Positions 1-8,387 are shown, counted from the stretch's first letter. The stretch is DNA of 64,000 nucleotides from G963676795 sp963677215 (GCA_963677215.1 OY781919.1:1674001-1738000), one strand, 5' to 3'. Numbers and translations: made by a program. The notes: generated from the letters alone by a model not told the origin.

Positions 1-350
1 ACATAGGCGAGGTAACGGCCGTATTTGTCTTTTGCTGTCCCGTCAGTTATCAGACAGACTCGCTCTCCTTTGACTTCATCGATCAGATAGCTTTTCCCCT
101 GGCGGGCGATGGTGCGCAGTATCGAGGGGGAAATGGCAAACTTGTGTTGGTAGTAGCTATCACGTTCCGAGGCCAGGGTCTCCGGTGCATCGATGCCAAT
201 CAGTCTGACCTTGCCGATCTTGTCAACCCTGAGCGTATCTCCGTCGTAAATCCACGAAACCCGGCCGCAGAGTTCTTCCGCGCCGAGGGGCACAGCCGCT
301 GACAGGCTGAGCAACAGTAGCCATGTCAGGATGCGTATCGGCAGGCTCAA
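1..350 (-). CDS. Staphylococcal-nuclease-like (thermonuclease family) protein, 3' end outside window
   Basis: Predicted exported phosphodiesterase of the SNase family. The minus-strand translation opens with a hydrophobic signal peptide (TWLLLLSLSAAVPLGAEE) and continues with the family core: a DGDT motif, then VRLIGIDAPE, which supplies the Arg, Asp and Glu of the SNase active site, and later DKYGRYLAYV. I chose a TTG start at 348-350 because the upstream codon in frame is a stop. That start directly abuts the TGA of the membrane-protein gene at 351-773, so the two are probably co-transcribed and coupled. The C-terminal part, including the second catalytic Arg region, lies beyond the window. 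Confidence 0.72.
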   Translation of the reverse strand, partial: MSLPIRILTWLLLLSLSAAVPLGAEELCGRVSWIYDGDTLRVDKIGKVRLIGIDAPETLASERDSYYQHKFAISPSILRTIARQGKSYLIDEVKGERVCLITDGTAKDKYGRYLAY

Positions 351-773
351 TCAACGCCCCCAGAGCAACCGGGTGAAAAAACCGGTGAAAAGCCCCCAGA
401 TCAGGTTGCCGATAATGATGACGACAGGTGCGATGAGCCCCAGTCTGGTGGCAGCCAGACCGTTGTGCAGGATGTAGGGGTGGTAATAGAAAAGAGCAAA
501 GAGGGAGGGCAGGATGGAGAACCACAACCCTTTGCGGACCCAGTGGCGTCTCTGGCGTGGGGTGCCGACGGTCAAGAAATAACCGATCGCCCAGAGGCCG
601 CCGATGATCAGTTTGGGAGAGGCTGTCGCAGTCGTCAGAGTCTGTCTGAGGTTGACACCGAGGAAGTTAAATACTCCCCATTGTGTACAGCTCCAGAAAA
701 ACAACAGGGTGACCAGGGTTCCCAGCATCCCGGCAACGAAACAGACCGCTAACAAGGCACCACTTTTAGGCAT
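351..773 (-). CDS. Small multi-pass membrane protein, function unknown
   Basis: A 140-residue hydrophobic protein with about four predicted membrane segments: residues 5-27, 55-70, 82-98 and 108-135. No catalytic motif is visible and I do not recognise the family. Its stop codon is followed immediately by the TTG start of the nuclease-like gene, which suggests an operon. The function is unknown; assignment as a real gene rests on its codon pattern, the membrane profile and the tight spacing to its neighbour. Confidence 0.6.
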   Translation of the reverse strand: MPKSGALLAVCFVAGMLGTLVTLLFFWSCTQWGVFNFLGVNLRQTLTTATASPKLIIGGLWAIGYFLTVGTPRQRRHWVRKGLWFSILPSLFALFYYHPYILHNGLAATRLGLIAPVVIIIGNLIWGLFTGFFTRLLWGR

Positions 774-845
774 GGATCCTCCCGAAAGGACAATAAAATT
801 AGATTTTCAGCAATATACAATCTGGTTGGTACTATCCTTCTGCTG

Positions 846-1655
846 CTATTTCAGACCCGTATTCATACTTCCACTGCGGTATCCTTGCAGATCGAGGGTC
901 ACATAGTCAAACCCATTTTTTTTAAAAAAAACAACAAGTTCTTCTCTTAAGGCGGAATGAGTGAGAAGATAGAATTCTGCCGGCACAATTTCAATCCGGG
1001 CGATCTGCTGATGATAGCGGACGCGGCACTGGCTGAATCCCTGTGTTCTTAACCACTCTTCACAGCGGGAGATACGTTGCAGTAAAACTGTATCGAGAGG
1101 AGTGCCATAGGGAATTCTTGACGCCATGCAGGCCAGAGCAGGCTTGTCCCAGGTCTCGAGTTGCAACTCCCTGCTCAGCTCGCGGATCTCCTGCTTAGTT
1201 AGTTGCGCCTCCAGTAGGGGGGAGTGGATATTCAGCTCTTCGAGAGCTCTGCGCCCCGGGCGGTAATCCTGCAGGTCATCGAGGTTGGAACCATCGACGC
1301 TGACGGCAAGCCCTTCCCGCTTCTGCAGCTCAACGATTTTCTGGAAAAGGTGCTTCTTGCAGTGGTAACAGCGAAGTGGGCCATTGCTGATCAGCTCTGC
1401 GGGTTCCAGACCGTTCAGCTGAACTTTGAGCTGAACGACGCCCAGTTGCTTGGCAAGTTGTTCGCTCTGTCTGCCTTCCTTGTCGGGGAAAAGGGGAGAG
1501 CTGAGGGTGATGGCGATGACCTTCTCAGGGCCCAGACAATCCCTGGCCACTTTCAACACCAGGGTTGAATCGACCCCTCCTGAAAAAGCAACGGCTACAG
1601 AGCCGTAATTGATAAGCAGCTCCTGTAGCCGTTGGTATTTTTCGCTGAGTGACAT
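846..1655 (-). CDS. larE: ATP-dependent sacrificial sulfur transferase LarE
   Basis: A PP-loop ATPase of the LarE family. In lactate-racemase cofactor synthesis LarE adenylates pyridinium dicarboxylate mononucleotide and donates sulfur, in some species from its own cysteine. Visible features: PP-loop SGGVDST at residues 25-31, a CYHC pair at 96-99 in the RCYHCKKHLF motif, and a Cys at 176 in the ALACMASRIPYGTP motif, matching the sacrificial Cys position described for Lactobacillus LarE. The length is 269 residues, normal for the family. The frame stays open upstream into the rrf2 gene, but the MSLSEKY start fits the family. No larA, larB or larC is in the window, so the physiological acceptor is unclear. 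It lies 10 bp behind the Rrf2 gene. Confidence 0.85.
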   Translation of the reverse strand: MSLSEKYQRLQELLINYGSVAVAFSGGVDSTLVLKVARDCLGPEKVIAITLSSPLFPDKEGRQSEQLAKQLGVVQLKVQLNGLEPAELISNGPLRCYHCKKHLFQKIVELQKREGLAVSVDGSNLDDLQDYRPGRRALEELNIHSPLLEAQLTKQEIRELSRELQLETWDKPALACMASRIPYGTPLDTVLLQRISRCEEWLRTQGFSQCRVRYHQQIARIEIVPAEFYLLTHSALREELVVFFKKNGFDYVTLDLQGYRSGSMNTGLK

Positions 1656-1665
1656 CGTCAGAGAA

Positions 1666-2142
1666 TCAGATGAAATACATGAAACGATGGTCGAGCTCTT
1701 TTTCCAGCCCCATTTCCTGGCCCCTGTCGCAGAGGTCTTTAAGGCTGATCGATTCGAAATATTTCCCCAAGATTTCACTGCTTTCAGCCCAGATATGTTG
1801 AGTGATGCACTGGTTGTCGAACTCACAGCAGGGCGCTCCTTCGCTGTCCTTGCGATGGCCTTTGACACAGTTGACCAGGAGCAGTTCTCCTTCGGCAGCG
1901 AGGACGATTTCCTTGATGTTGATCTGATCTGCCGGGCGGGCCAGACTGTAACCGCCCTGTGGCCCACGGCGGCTTTTGAGTAGCCCTGCCTTTTTCAGAT
2001 CCTGGAAAATCTGTTCCAGATAGCGGGGGGAAATGTTCTGACGTCTGGAAATATCTTTGATTTGTGCCGGCATTGTGCCAGCATGATAGGCCATGTCGAA
2101 CATGGCCCGAACGCCGTAACGGCTTTTGGTTGATAGTTTCAT
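1666..2142 (-). CDS. Rrf2 family transcriptional regulator
   Basis: A 158-residue winged-helix regulator of the Rrf2 superfamily (IscR/CymR/NsrR relatives). The N-terminal KLSTKSRYGVRAMFDMA motif and the recognition region around ISPRYLEQIFQDLKKAGLLKSRRG are typical. Cysteines at 92, 105, 106 and 112 sit where IscR-type members bind an Fe-S cluster, so cluster or thiol sensing is plausible, though the spacing differs from IscR. It is first in an operon with larE, which suggests control of sulfur-related metabolism. A near-consensus promoter lies upstream with palindromes overlapping it, so autorepression is likely (inference). Confidence 0.85.
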   Translation of the reverse strand: MKLSTKSRYGVRAMFDMAYHAGTMPAQIKDISRRQNISPRYLEQIFQDLKKAGLLKSRRGPQGGYSLARPADQINIKEIVLAAEGELLLVNCVKGHRKDSEGAPCCEFDNQCITQHIWAESSEILGKYFESISLKDLCDRGQEMGLEKELDHRFMYFI

Positions 2143-2173
2143 TTTGAACTCCCTCTAGGTGGCTTGATTTGTC

Positions 2174-2202
2174 ACTATAGAAATCTCTAGTTATCCTGTC
2201 AA
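2174..2202 (-). promoter_or_regulatory. Sigma-70 promoter of the rrf2-larE operon
   Basis: On the minus strand a perfect TTGACA (2197-2202) is separated by 17 bp from TATAGT (2174-2179), about 30 bp upstream of the rrf2 start. The 17-bp spacer and the start contain an imperfect palindrome, CTATAGAAATCTCTAG (2175-2190), that could be an operator. Confidence 0.7.
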
Positions 2203-2220
2203 GAATAATGTACTATTCTT
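2201..2220. promoter_or_regulatory. Palindromic candidate operator between rrf2 and the thioesterase gene
   Basis: AAGAATA (2201-2207) and TATTCTT (2214-2220) are exact inverted 7-mers with a 6-bp centre. The site overlaps the -35 box of the rrf2 promoter and lies in the divergent intergenic region. Binding by the Rrf2 protein is an inference. Confidence 0.4.
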
Positions 2221-2307
2221 AATGCGGTTTTTTGTTGGCGTTTATTCTTTATTGAGAAACTGTTGTAATGCTTTCGGCATCTGGAAGTGCTTTTTATTGG
2301 AGTTTTT

Positions 2308-2715
2308 ATGCAGGGCTATCCGTTTTGTCTTGAATTTGAAGTCCGTGATTATGAATGTGATATGCAGGGGCATGTCAACAATGCGGTCTATCTGAATTAT
2401 CTGGAGCATTGTCGTCATCAGTTTTTAAAGTCGCAGGGACTCGACTTTGCAGAAATCACCAGAAGCGGTCTGAATCTGGTGGTGGTGAGGGCCGAGGTTG
2501 ACTATAAGCGCTCACTGCAGAGCGGTGAGCGCTTTGTCATCGGTTTGAGAATGGAGCGCGTCTCGCGGTTGCGCTTTCAGTTTATTCAGGAGATTTTTCT
2601 TCTGCCGGAAAACAGGACTGTGCTGAAGGCGACCATCCTCTGCAGTGGCGTCAACAGCAAGGGGCGTCCGGATCTGCCGAAAGAGCTTCTTGAGGCACTT
2701 GAATCAACTGAATGA
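2308..2715 (+). CDS. Acyl-CoA thioesterase, YbgC/4HBT hotdog family
   Basis: A single hotdog-fold domain of 135 residues. The motif DYECDMQGHVNNAVYLNYLEH contains the D-x-x-G-H-V-N-N-x-x-Y-L-x-Y-x-E signature of 4-hydroxybenzoyl-CoA/YbgC-like thioesterases, which hydrolyse acyl-CoA in the cytoplasm. I chose the ATG at 2308 because TTGGAG lies 5 nt upstream; a GTG at 2287 is in frame but has no ribosome binding site. It is divergent from rrf2 and convergent with the S1-domain gene, 4 bp apart. Confidence 0.82.
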   Translation: MQGYPFCLEFEVRDYECDMQGHVNNAVYLNYLEHCRHQFLKSQGLDFAEITRSGLNLVVVRAEVDYKRSLQSGERFVIGLRMERVSRLRFQFIQEIFLLPENRTVLKATILCSGVNSKGRPDLPKELLEALESTE

Positions 2716-2719
2716 ATAA

Positions 2720-3544
2720 TCACTCGACGAGGCGGATGCCGTCGTCCTCCAGTTTGATCTTGCCTTCCTTGTATAGCCCGCCGATCGCCTTTTTGAACTG
2801 CTTTTTGCTCATGCCGAGCCGGTCCCGAATCAGCTCGGGGGAGCTCTGGTCGTGCAGGGGCAGGTATTTCTGGGTGTGCAGAATGGCGAGCAGGTTGTCC
2901 TTGGCGTCTTCAACGCCCGAACGGCCGGGGCGGCTGAGTCCGACATCGATTCTGCGGTCGGGGCGGATCCGCACGACATAGCCACTGATCCTGTCTCCCG
3001 CTTTGAGTCCAGCTGGAATATCGCTCTGGTAGAGAACCGCTTCATAGCGGTTGTTGACGATCATCTTGGCGCCCAGATCGGTAAAGGCCCAGAGCAGCAT
3101 ATCGACCTGCTCCCCTTCTTCAAGATCCTCATTCTCTTTACTCAGAAACTGGTCGAGTTTGCTTGAGGCGATCGGTCGTTGCTGATCGTCATGGCAGATT
3201 CTGACCAGATAGCGGCGCCCTTCCAGCATCCTTTTGTACTGTTCGGCGAAGGGGCAGAGCAGATCTTTGGCCACCCCCCAGTCGAGGAAGGCACCATGTT
3301 CACCGACACTCTGCACCTTGAGCATGGCGAATTCATCGACCTGGGCATAGGGTATCCGGGTTGTCGCCGTCTGTTGGCCGTTACGGTCAAGATAGATAAA
3401 GACCTCGATTTCACCTCCCGGAACCATGCTGCCGACACATTCCCGGCGCGGAAGCAGGATCTCTGACTCGAAGTCATTGAGCCAAGCCCCTTTCGGATCG
3501 ATGCGGTCAATTGTCAGAGTGTAGCGGTAGCCGGGAATAATCAT
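2720..3544 (-). CDS. CvfB/YitL-like S1 RNA-binding protein
   Basis: A 274-residue protein of the CvfB family: tandem S1-like OB domains followed by a C-terminal winged helix. The second S1 repeat is recognisable (LKVQSVGEHGAFLDWGVAKDLL), and the C-terminus RLGMSKKQFKKAIGGLYKEGKI matches the conserved winged-helix tail. Family members bind RNA and affect virulence or translation in Firmicutes; the role here is unknown. Its ATG overlaps the TGA of the upstream MFS gene in an ATGA, so it is translationally coupled to that transporter. Confidence 0.82.
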   Translation of the reverse strand: MIIPGYRYTLTIDRIDPKGAWLNDFESEILLPRRECVGSMVPGGEIEVFIYLDRNGQQTATTRIPYAQVDEFAMLKVQSVGEHGAFLDWGVAKDLLCPFAEQYKRMLEGRRYLVRICHDDQQRPIASSKLDQFLSKENEDLEEGEQVDMLLWAFTDLGAKMIVNNRYEAVLYQSDIPAGLKAGDRISGYVVRIRPDRRIDVGLSRPGRSGVEDAKDNLLAILHTQKYLPLHDQSSPELIRDRLGMSKKQFKKAIGGLYKEGKIKLEDDGIRLVE

Positions 3545-4713
3545 GCGTTATGTCCTTTGGTCAGGATGTTCGTCTTGGTCCGGAACAGGGCGGCAATTCC
3601 GAGCAAGGAAATCATGGCAAGCAGGAGGAGCAGGCCATGCCAGCCCAAATGGCGATAGGCGATGCCGGGAACATAGGAGCCGACACTGCCTCCAGCATAA
3701 TAAAACGCGACATAGAGGCCGTTCGTCAAGCCCCGATTTTGGTTGCCGGCCAAGCGGTTGATCAGACCTGACGCTGTAGAGTGTACCAGAAACATTGTCG
3801 CGCAAAAAAGAAACATGGTTGAGAAGATAAGCGCGGTATGGGGAATTGAAAATCCTGCTAATGCAATCAGGAAACAGATAAACCCTGTTCTCATAGCCAT
3901 GATTTCAGACTTCATGAACCTGCTGATCCAGGGGGAGCTCAAAGAGGTTATGATCCCCATGATATATCCTGAGTAGATCATGCCGATACGAAGTCCGTCA
4001 GCCTGGGAGCTGATATCGGTCAGCCGAAATGGGATAAAATTCATGATTGCTGCAAAGCAGAGGAACAGGCAGAAGATGCACAGGTAGATCGGGGAAAAAC
4101 CCGGTTTACGCAGAACCATGAGAAGATCTCTGGGATGGGGTTTGATCAGTCGCTGGGTGGTCTTCTCCTTTAGCATGAAAGTCCCTGCGAACCCAAATAG
4201 CAGACTGATCGAGAGAATGATAAAGGGCGTTCTCCAGTTGAGCAGATTGGAGATGGCTCCCGCCAGTAACCTGCCGCTGAATCCACCGAAGATTGTCGCT
4301 GATATATAGATAGCCATGATTCGTTGAACATTCTGGCTGGTTGCATGGCCGGCCAGGTAGGTCATCAGCGAAGTTAGCAGTGCGGGGATCAGCACCCCCT
4401 GGCCGATGCGAACCAGAATCAGCAAAGTGTAGTTTGGCGCTAGAGCAAAGATGACTTCGCTGATAACGAGCAGGAGCAGAGCGATGCGGGTGATTCGCAG
4501 CGGTGATACAGTTTCCAGCAGATAGCCATAGAATAGTGGTGCAAGGCCAAGGGGAACAAATGCCACGGTCGTCAGGGCTGCGGCACCTTCACGGCTGACA
4601 GCGAATTCTTTGCAAAGTTCCGGAAGCAGCGGTTGTGGTGCATAGAGCGCCGAGATAACCAGGACTGTGTTGATAATTGCAGGAAATATGATGAAAAATT
4701 GGCTTCGCCGCAT
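3541..4713 (-). CDS. MFS transporter, 12-TM
   Basis: A hydrophobic protein of about 390 residues with 12 predicted helices, of the major facilitator type (YnfM/arabinose-efflux-like). An intact frame extends to 4815, adding 34 polar N-terminal residues; I prefer the methionine at 4713 (MRRSQFFIIFPAI) because the first helix follows it directly, but neither start has a good ribosome binding site. The substrate is unknown. It ends in an ATGA overlap with the CvfB-like gene. Confidence 0.75.
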   Translation of the reverse strand: MRRSQFFIIFPAIINTVLVISALYAPQPLLPELCKEFAVSREGAAALTTVAFVPLGLAPLFYGYLLETVSPLRITRIALLLLVISEVIFALAPNYTLLILVRIGQGVLIPALLTSLMTYLAGHATSQNVQRIMAIYISATIFGGFSGRLLAGAISNLLNWRTPFIILSISLLFGFAGTFMLKEKTTQRLIKPHPRDLLMVLRKPGFSPIYLCIFCLFLCFAAIMNFIPFRLTDISSQADGLRIGMIYSGYIMGIITSLSSPWISRFMKSEIMAMRTGFICFLIALAGFSIPHTALIFSTMFLFCATMFLVHSTASGLINRLAGNQNRGLTNGLYVAFYYAGGSVGSYVPGIAYRHLGWHGLLLLLAMISLLGIAALFRTKTNILTKGHNA

Positions 4714-4903
4714 CGGTCTTTTATTTTGGTTCCGGCTTGGTGTGGAAGAATAGCTTGGATAGTGAAAAACTCGCCTGAAAAAAGCAAGAAAATAAACCTT
4801 CAGGGGCGTTGCCATTTATTTCTGAGGTGCAATGCAGAAGAAAAGTTGCATTTCTTCCCTCTTTCAGATGATAATGAATTCCAGTTGCATAACGGGAGCA
4901 GAT

Positions 4904-5572
4904 ATGAATAATGAGTGTCGATATGAGCATTTACCAGCCATCCGTCAAAAGGCCGATCGGGAATTGACCTGGGTTGATATGGTAAACTGTTACCCTGCGG
5001 AAGCGGATTGTCTTGGAGCCTTTCTGGTGACCTCCGCTGCCGAGGTGTTGGAGGGCGTCAAGCCTGCAAACCTGGTCAGCCTGCCGAAGCGAAGACTAAA
5101 GTGTGGACGTTCGCTGTATGCGCTTTGGCAGAAATATTCGACCGAACTGCTCAGGCAGTCGCAACTGGACGTCTGCGTCCTGCGTGATGGTGGTGATGTT
5201 TTGTTGCTGCTCCTCTATCGTCGGGATCTTCTTGAACAGCGGATGCGTGGCCGAACCATGCAGACATTTTTACGGCGCATGCAATACGCGCAGCCTGATA
5301 ATCTGGAGGCCTGTCTGGAACGGCTGCAGGAGAAATTTGAGAAACATGCTACGCCGAACGAGGTCGGGATGTTCCTGGGCTATCCACTCAAGGATGTGAA
5401 CGGCTTTATCGATCAACGTGAGAACTGTTGGCAGGGGCGTTGCCTGTGGAAAATCTACGGACCACCCCGGCGCAGCCTGGCTTTGTATCACCGTTTTCGT
5501 CAGTCGCGCCAGTCTCTGCAGAACAGATTGTTGGAGGGGGAGTCTCCTTCGCGTTTGTTGAAGGTTGCCTGA
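4904..5572 (+). CDS. DUF3793 family protein
   Basis: A 222-residue soluble protein that looks like the DUF3793 family, found in Clostridia and Desulfuromonads, often near iron or flavodoxin genes. Visible features: a conserved C-terminal segment VGMFLGYPLKDVNGFI, a nearby Cys-rich stretch, and the middle LDVCVLRDGGDVLLLLLYRRD. The ATG at 4904 has GGGAG about 8 nt upstream; the frame is open to 4832 without a better start. No catalytic motif is apparent and the function is unknown. Confidence 0.68.
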   Translation: MNNECRYEHLPAIRQKADRELTWVDMVNCYPAEADCLGAFLVTSAAEVLEGVKPANLVSLPKRRLKCGRSLYALWQKYSTELLRQSQLDVCVLRDGGDVLLLLLYRRDLLEQRMRGRTMQTFLRRMQYAQPDNLEACLERLQEKFEKHATPNEVGMFLGYPLKDVNGFIDQRENCWQGRCLWKIYGPPRRSLALYHRFRQSRQSLQNRLLEGESPSRLLKVA

Positions 5573-5620
5573 GAGCAACCCCGTTAAGGAGCCTCTCTCA
5601 GGCCATTCTCTCGGTGATCG

Positions 5621-6340
5621 TCAGTCGTCAGCCATGCTGATCTTCCACTCTCTCCAGACATTGCCGACCAGGTCGAAGCCTGGCTTGAGGGTCAGTTTTC
5701 CGGGGCGCCAGCCTGAAGGCGTGACTTGGGTCCCTTTGGTTTCACGGACAAGCTGGAAGGCCTGAATTTGGCGCAGAGTTTCATTGACATTGCGGCCGAC
5801 CGGTGGGGTCAGAACTTCGTAGGCCTGAATGATACCATCGGGGTCGATGAGGAAACGACCTCGGTTCTCCACGTTAGCCTCATCATCGTAGACCCCGTAG
5901 AGTTTGCCGATGGCGCCGCCGGCGTCGGAGAGCATCGGGAAGGGGACACCACCTTCGACCATCTTGCTCAGTTCATTGTCGTTCCAGATCTTGTGGGTAA
6001 ACATGCTGTCGATGCTGATTGAGAGGAGTTCGACACCGAGTTTTTGAAATTCAGGGTATTTCCCGGCAACTGCCGAGAGTTCAGTTGCTCAGACAAAGGT
6101 GAAGTCGCCGGGATAGAAGCAAATGACCCTCCATTTGCCGGCATAGTCAGAAAGTTTCACTTCTGGAAGAAATTTATCCCTGTGGTAGCCCGGAGCACTG
6201 AAATCCGGGGCCGGTCGCCCAACCTGGATCATTTTGACCTCCTTGATCTGAACAGCGGAATTTCCCTGGGTCTCTACCGTTTCAGGGGCGATGGCTTTTG
6301 CCGCCGGTCTGACGCAGCCGATCCCTTGTTCATCGCTCAT
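5621..6340 (-). CDS. prxU: Selenocysteine-containing peroxiredoxin (PrxU-like)
   Basis: A thiol-peroxidase-fold protein of about 239 residues whose peroxidatic position is encoded by an in-frame TGA (6089-6091, residue 84). The two open frames join perfectly: GKWRVICFYPGDFTFV, then U, then ATELSAVAGKYPEFQKLG and the downstream AhpC-like body (FPMLSDAGGAIGKLYGVYD, GRFLIDPDGIIQAYEV). In AhpC-type proteins the site reads FTFVCPTE, so selenocysteine replaces the peroxidatic Cys. The usual resolving-Cys motif VCPxGW reads VTPSGW here, so the resolving Cys is missing; the other cysteines are C9 and C74. The start at 6340 has AGGAGG 6 nt upstream. A second AAGGAGGT precedes an internal Met at residue 37 (6232), where the conserved domain begins. 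Confidence 0.88.
6066..6091 (-). other. Sec codon with adjacent stem-loop (candidate SECIS)
   Basis: TGA at 6089-6091 is followed on the minus strand by GCAACTG, a 9-nt loop and CAGTTGC: a perfect 7-bp stem. The loop begins only 7 nt after the TGA, closer than in typical bacterial SECIS elements, so a refolded or longer structure may be the functional one. Confidence 0.45.
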
Positions 6341-6374
6341 AACTCCTCCTCTAAGGTGAGGTTGATGAGCTTTA

Positions 6375-6402
6375 ATTCTACTGCGGATTTTGGGAAAATC
6401 AA
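6375..6402 (-). promoter_or_regulatory. Candidate sigma-70 promoter of the selenoprotein gene
   Basis: Minus strand TTGATT (6397-6402), a 16-bp spacer and TAGAAT (6375-6380), 35 bp upstream of the start at 6340 and after the pgi stop. It would let the peroxiredoxin be expressed independently of pgi. Confidence 0.45.
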
Positions 6403-6416
6403 TATGGTCGAGATTG

Positions 6417-8072
6417 TTAATCGGTCGAGTCGATAGCTCTGCGCCGGTAGTGATTGATCAGACCGTTGGTCGAACTGTCATGACTGCCGACCTCCGCACT
6501 CTGAGTCAGTTCCGGAAGGATCTTCTTGGCCAGCTGTTTGCCCAGTTCGACCCCCCATTGATCGAAGGAATTCAGATTCCAGATTGCTCCCTGGGAGAAG
6601 ATCTTGTGTTCGTATAGGGCGATCAGTGATCCGAGGGTGCGCGGCGTCAACTGGTCGAACATGATCGAACTGCTAGGCCGGTTTCCGCTGAAGATCTTGT
6701 GGGGTAGCAGCTGTTCGATCCGCTCTGCGGACAGTCCCTCCTGCTCCATTTCCACTCGGGCTTCGGCGGCATTTTTCCCCTTCATCAGAGCTTCCGGCTG
6801 GGCGAAGAAGTTGGAGAGTAGCAGTTGATGATGGTTTCCAAGCGGGTTGAGGCTACGAACCGGGGCAAGAAAATCGCAGGGGATCAGCTTGTCCCCCTGG
6901 TGGATCAGCTGATAGAAGGCATGCTGGCCGTTGGTTCCCGGCTCCCCCCAGATGATCGGTCCGGTCGCGTAGTCGACTGGCTGGCCATCAATGGTCACCG
7001 ATTTGCCGTTGCTTTCCATATCGCCCTGCTGAAAATAGGCCGGAAAGCGGTGCAGGGACTGATCGTAGGGGAGGATGGCGTGAGACTGGGCTCCGTAGAA
7101 GTTGTTGTACCAGATGCCGAGCAGGGCCATGATGACCGGGATGTTCTGCCTGAAGGGCGTCTCTCTAAAATGTCGGTCAGCCCGGTGAGCGCCACAGAGC
7201 AGCTCTTCGAAATGATCCATGCCAACATAGAGAGCAATCGACAGGCCGATCGCCGACCAGAGCGAATAGCGTCCGCCAACCCAGTCCCAGAATTCAAACA
7301 TGTTATCCGGGTCGATGCCGAACTCCACGACCTTGTCACGGTTGGTGGAAATAGCCACAAAGTGGCTGGCAATAGCGGTTGGTTCCTTCAGTGCGTCAAG
7401 CAGCCAGGTCCGAGCTGAATGGGCATTGGCCATGGTTTCCTGGGTGGCAAAGGTCTTTGACGCGACCAGAAACAGGGTGGTTTCAGGACAGAGGCCATGC
7501 AGGGTATTGGTCAGGTGAGTGCCATCGACGTTGGAGACAAAGTGAACGCGCATGCGGGGGTGACCATAGGGTTTGAGTGCTTCACAGACCATAAGCGGGC
7601 CCAGGTCCGAACCACCAATGCCAATATTGACGATGTCGGTGATCTCGCAGCCTGTTGCCCCGCGCCAGGAGCCGTTGCGAACGCGCTCCGAGAAGTCACG
7701 CAGTTGGGCAAGGACTCGGTTGACCGCAGGCATGATCTCCTGTCCGTCAACGTAGACCGGTGTGTTGCTGCGGTTGCGCAGGGCCGTATGGAGTACGGCT
7801 CTCTGCTCTGTCCGGTTGATCTTTTCGCCGCTGAACATCGCTTCTATCTTATTCTTAAGGCCGCATTCTTCGGCTAGGGTTGTCAGCAGCTCGACAGTCT
7901 CAGTACTGATGCGATGCTTCGAATAGTCAAGCAGTATATCGTCCAGTGCTATGGAAAACTGCTCGAATCTCAGCGGGTTATCGGTGAAGAGATCGCGCAT
8001 GTGCAGTTCTTTGGTGCTCTTGTGATTCTCAACAAGCTTTTTCCAGGTCTTCATCTCAGTCAGTGCGGACAT
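6417..8072 (-). CDS. pgi: Glucose-6-phosphate isomerase
   Basis: Converts glucose-6-phosphate to fructose-6-phosphate in cytoplasmic glycolysis and gluconeogenesis. It has 551 residues, matching the E. coli-length Pgi class. Seen in the sequence: IGIGGSDLGPLMVCEAL, the signature DWVGGRYSLWSAIGLS, and the C-terminal GVELGKQLAK segment with its conserved Lys. The start at 8072 (MSALTEMKTWKKL) has AAGGGGA upstream; the frame continues to 8210 but those extra residues do not resemble Pgi. Confidence 0.95.
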   Translation of the reverse strand: MSALTEMKTWKKLVENHKSTKELHMRDLFTDNPLRFEQFSIALDDILLDYSKHRISTETVELLTTLAEECGLKNKIEAMFSGEKINRTEQRAVLHTALRNRSNTPVYVDGQEIMPAVNRVLAQLRDFSERVRNGSWRGATGCEITDIVNIGIGGSDLGPLMVCEALKPYGHPRMRVHFVSNVDGTHLTNTLHGLCPETTLFLVASKTFATQETMANAHSARTWLLDALKEPTAIASHFVAISTNRDKVVEFGIDPDNMFEFWDWVGGRYSLWSAIGLSIALYVGMDHFEELLCGAHRADRHFRETPFRQNIPVIMALLGIWYNNFYGAQSHAILPYDQSLHRFPAYFQQGDMESNGKSVTIDGQPVDYATGPIIWGEPGTNGQHAFYQLIHQGDKLIPCDFLAPVRSLNPLGNHHQLLLSNFFAQPEALMKGKNAAEARVEMEQEGLSAERIEQLLPHKIFSGNRPSSSIMFDQLTPRTLGSLIALYEHKIFSQGAIWNLNSFDQWGVELGKQLAKKILPELTQSAEVGSHDSSTNGLINHYRRRAIDSTD

Positions 8073-8387
8073 CGGTTTCCCCTTCATGTTGTCGTGGCTA
8101 TGTCTGCATAAGAATAACAGAAACTTCGGGTTGTCAGCTCGAACAGGGTGTTTTTCCCACCAGTATGATTTCGCTCTTTCAATAATGCGGGAAGTGAAAA
8201 ACGCCTGCAAGAATTTAACGAAAAATCATGAACCTCTTTAAAAGAGAGGTGTCTGGTGTTTTTGATGGCCGGTCAGTATCTCTAAGTGGCTGATTCTCTG
8301 CTGGAAAGTTGCCGATGGATGTTGAAAGTTGGAGGGAAAGTGGCATTATATAATATGAGCTCAACAAAATGGAAAGGAGTTTGCGTC
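8073..8387. other. Intergenic region between pgi and a small plus-strand gene
   Basis: Divergent region of 315 bp. It contains a small hairpin, ACCTCT/AGAGGT near 8232-8250, and a perfect TATAAT at 8349-8354 ahead of the plus-strand gene. The best -35 match, TTGAAA at 8322-8327, is 21 bp away, longer than optimal. I see no gene here. Confidence 0.4.
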
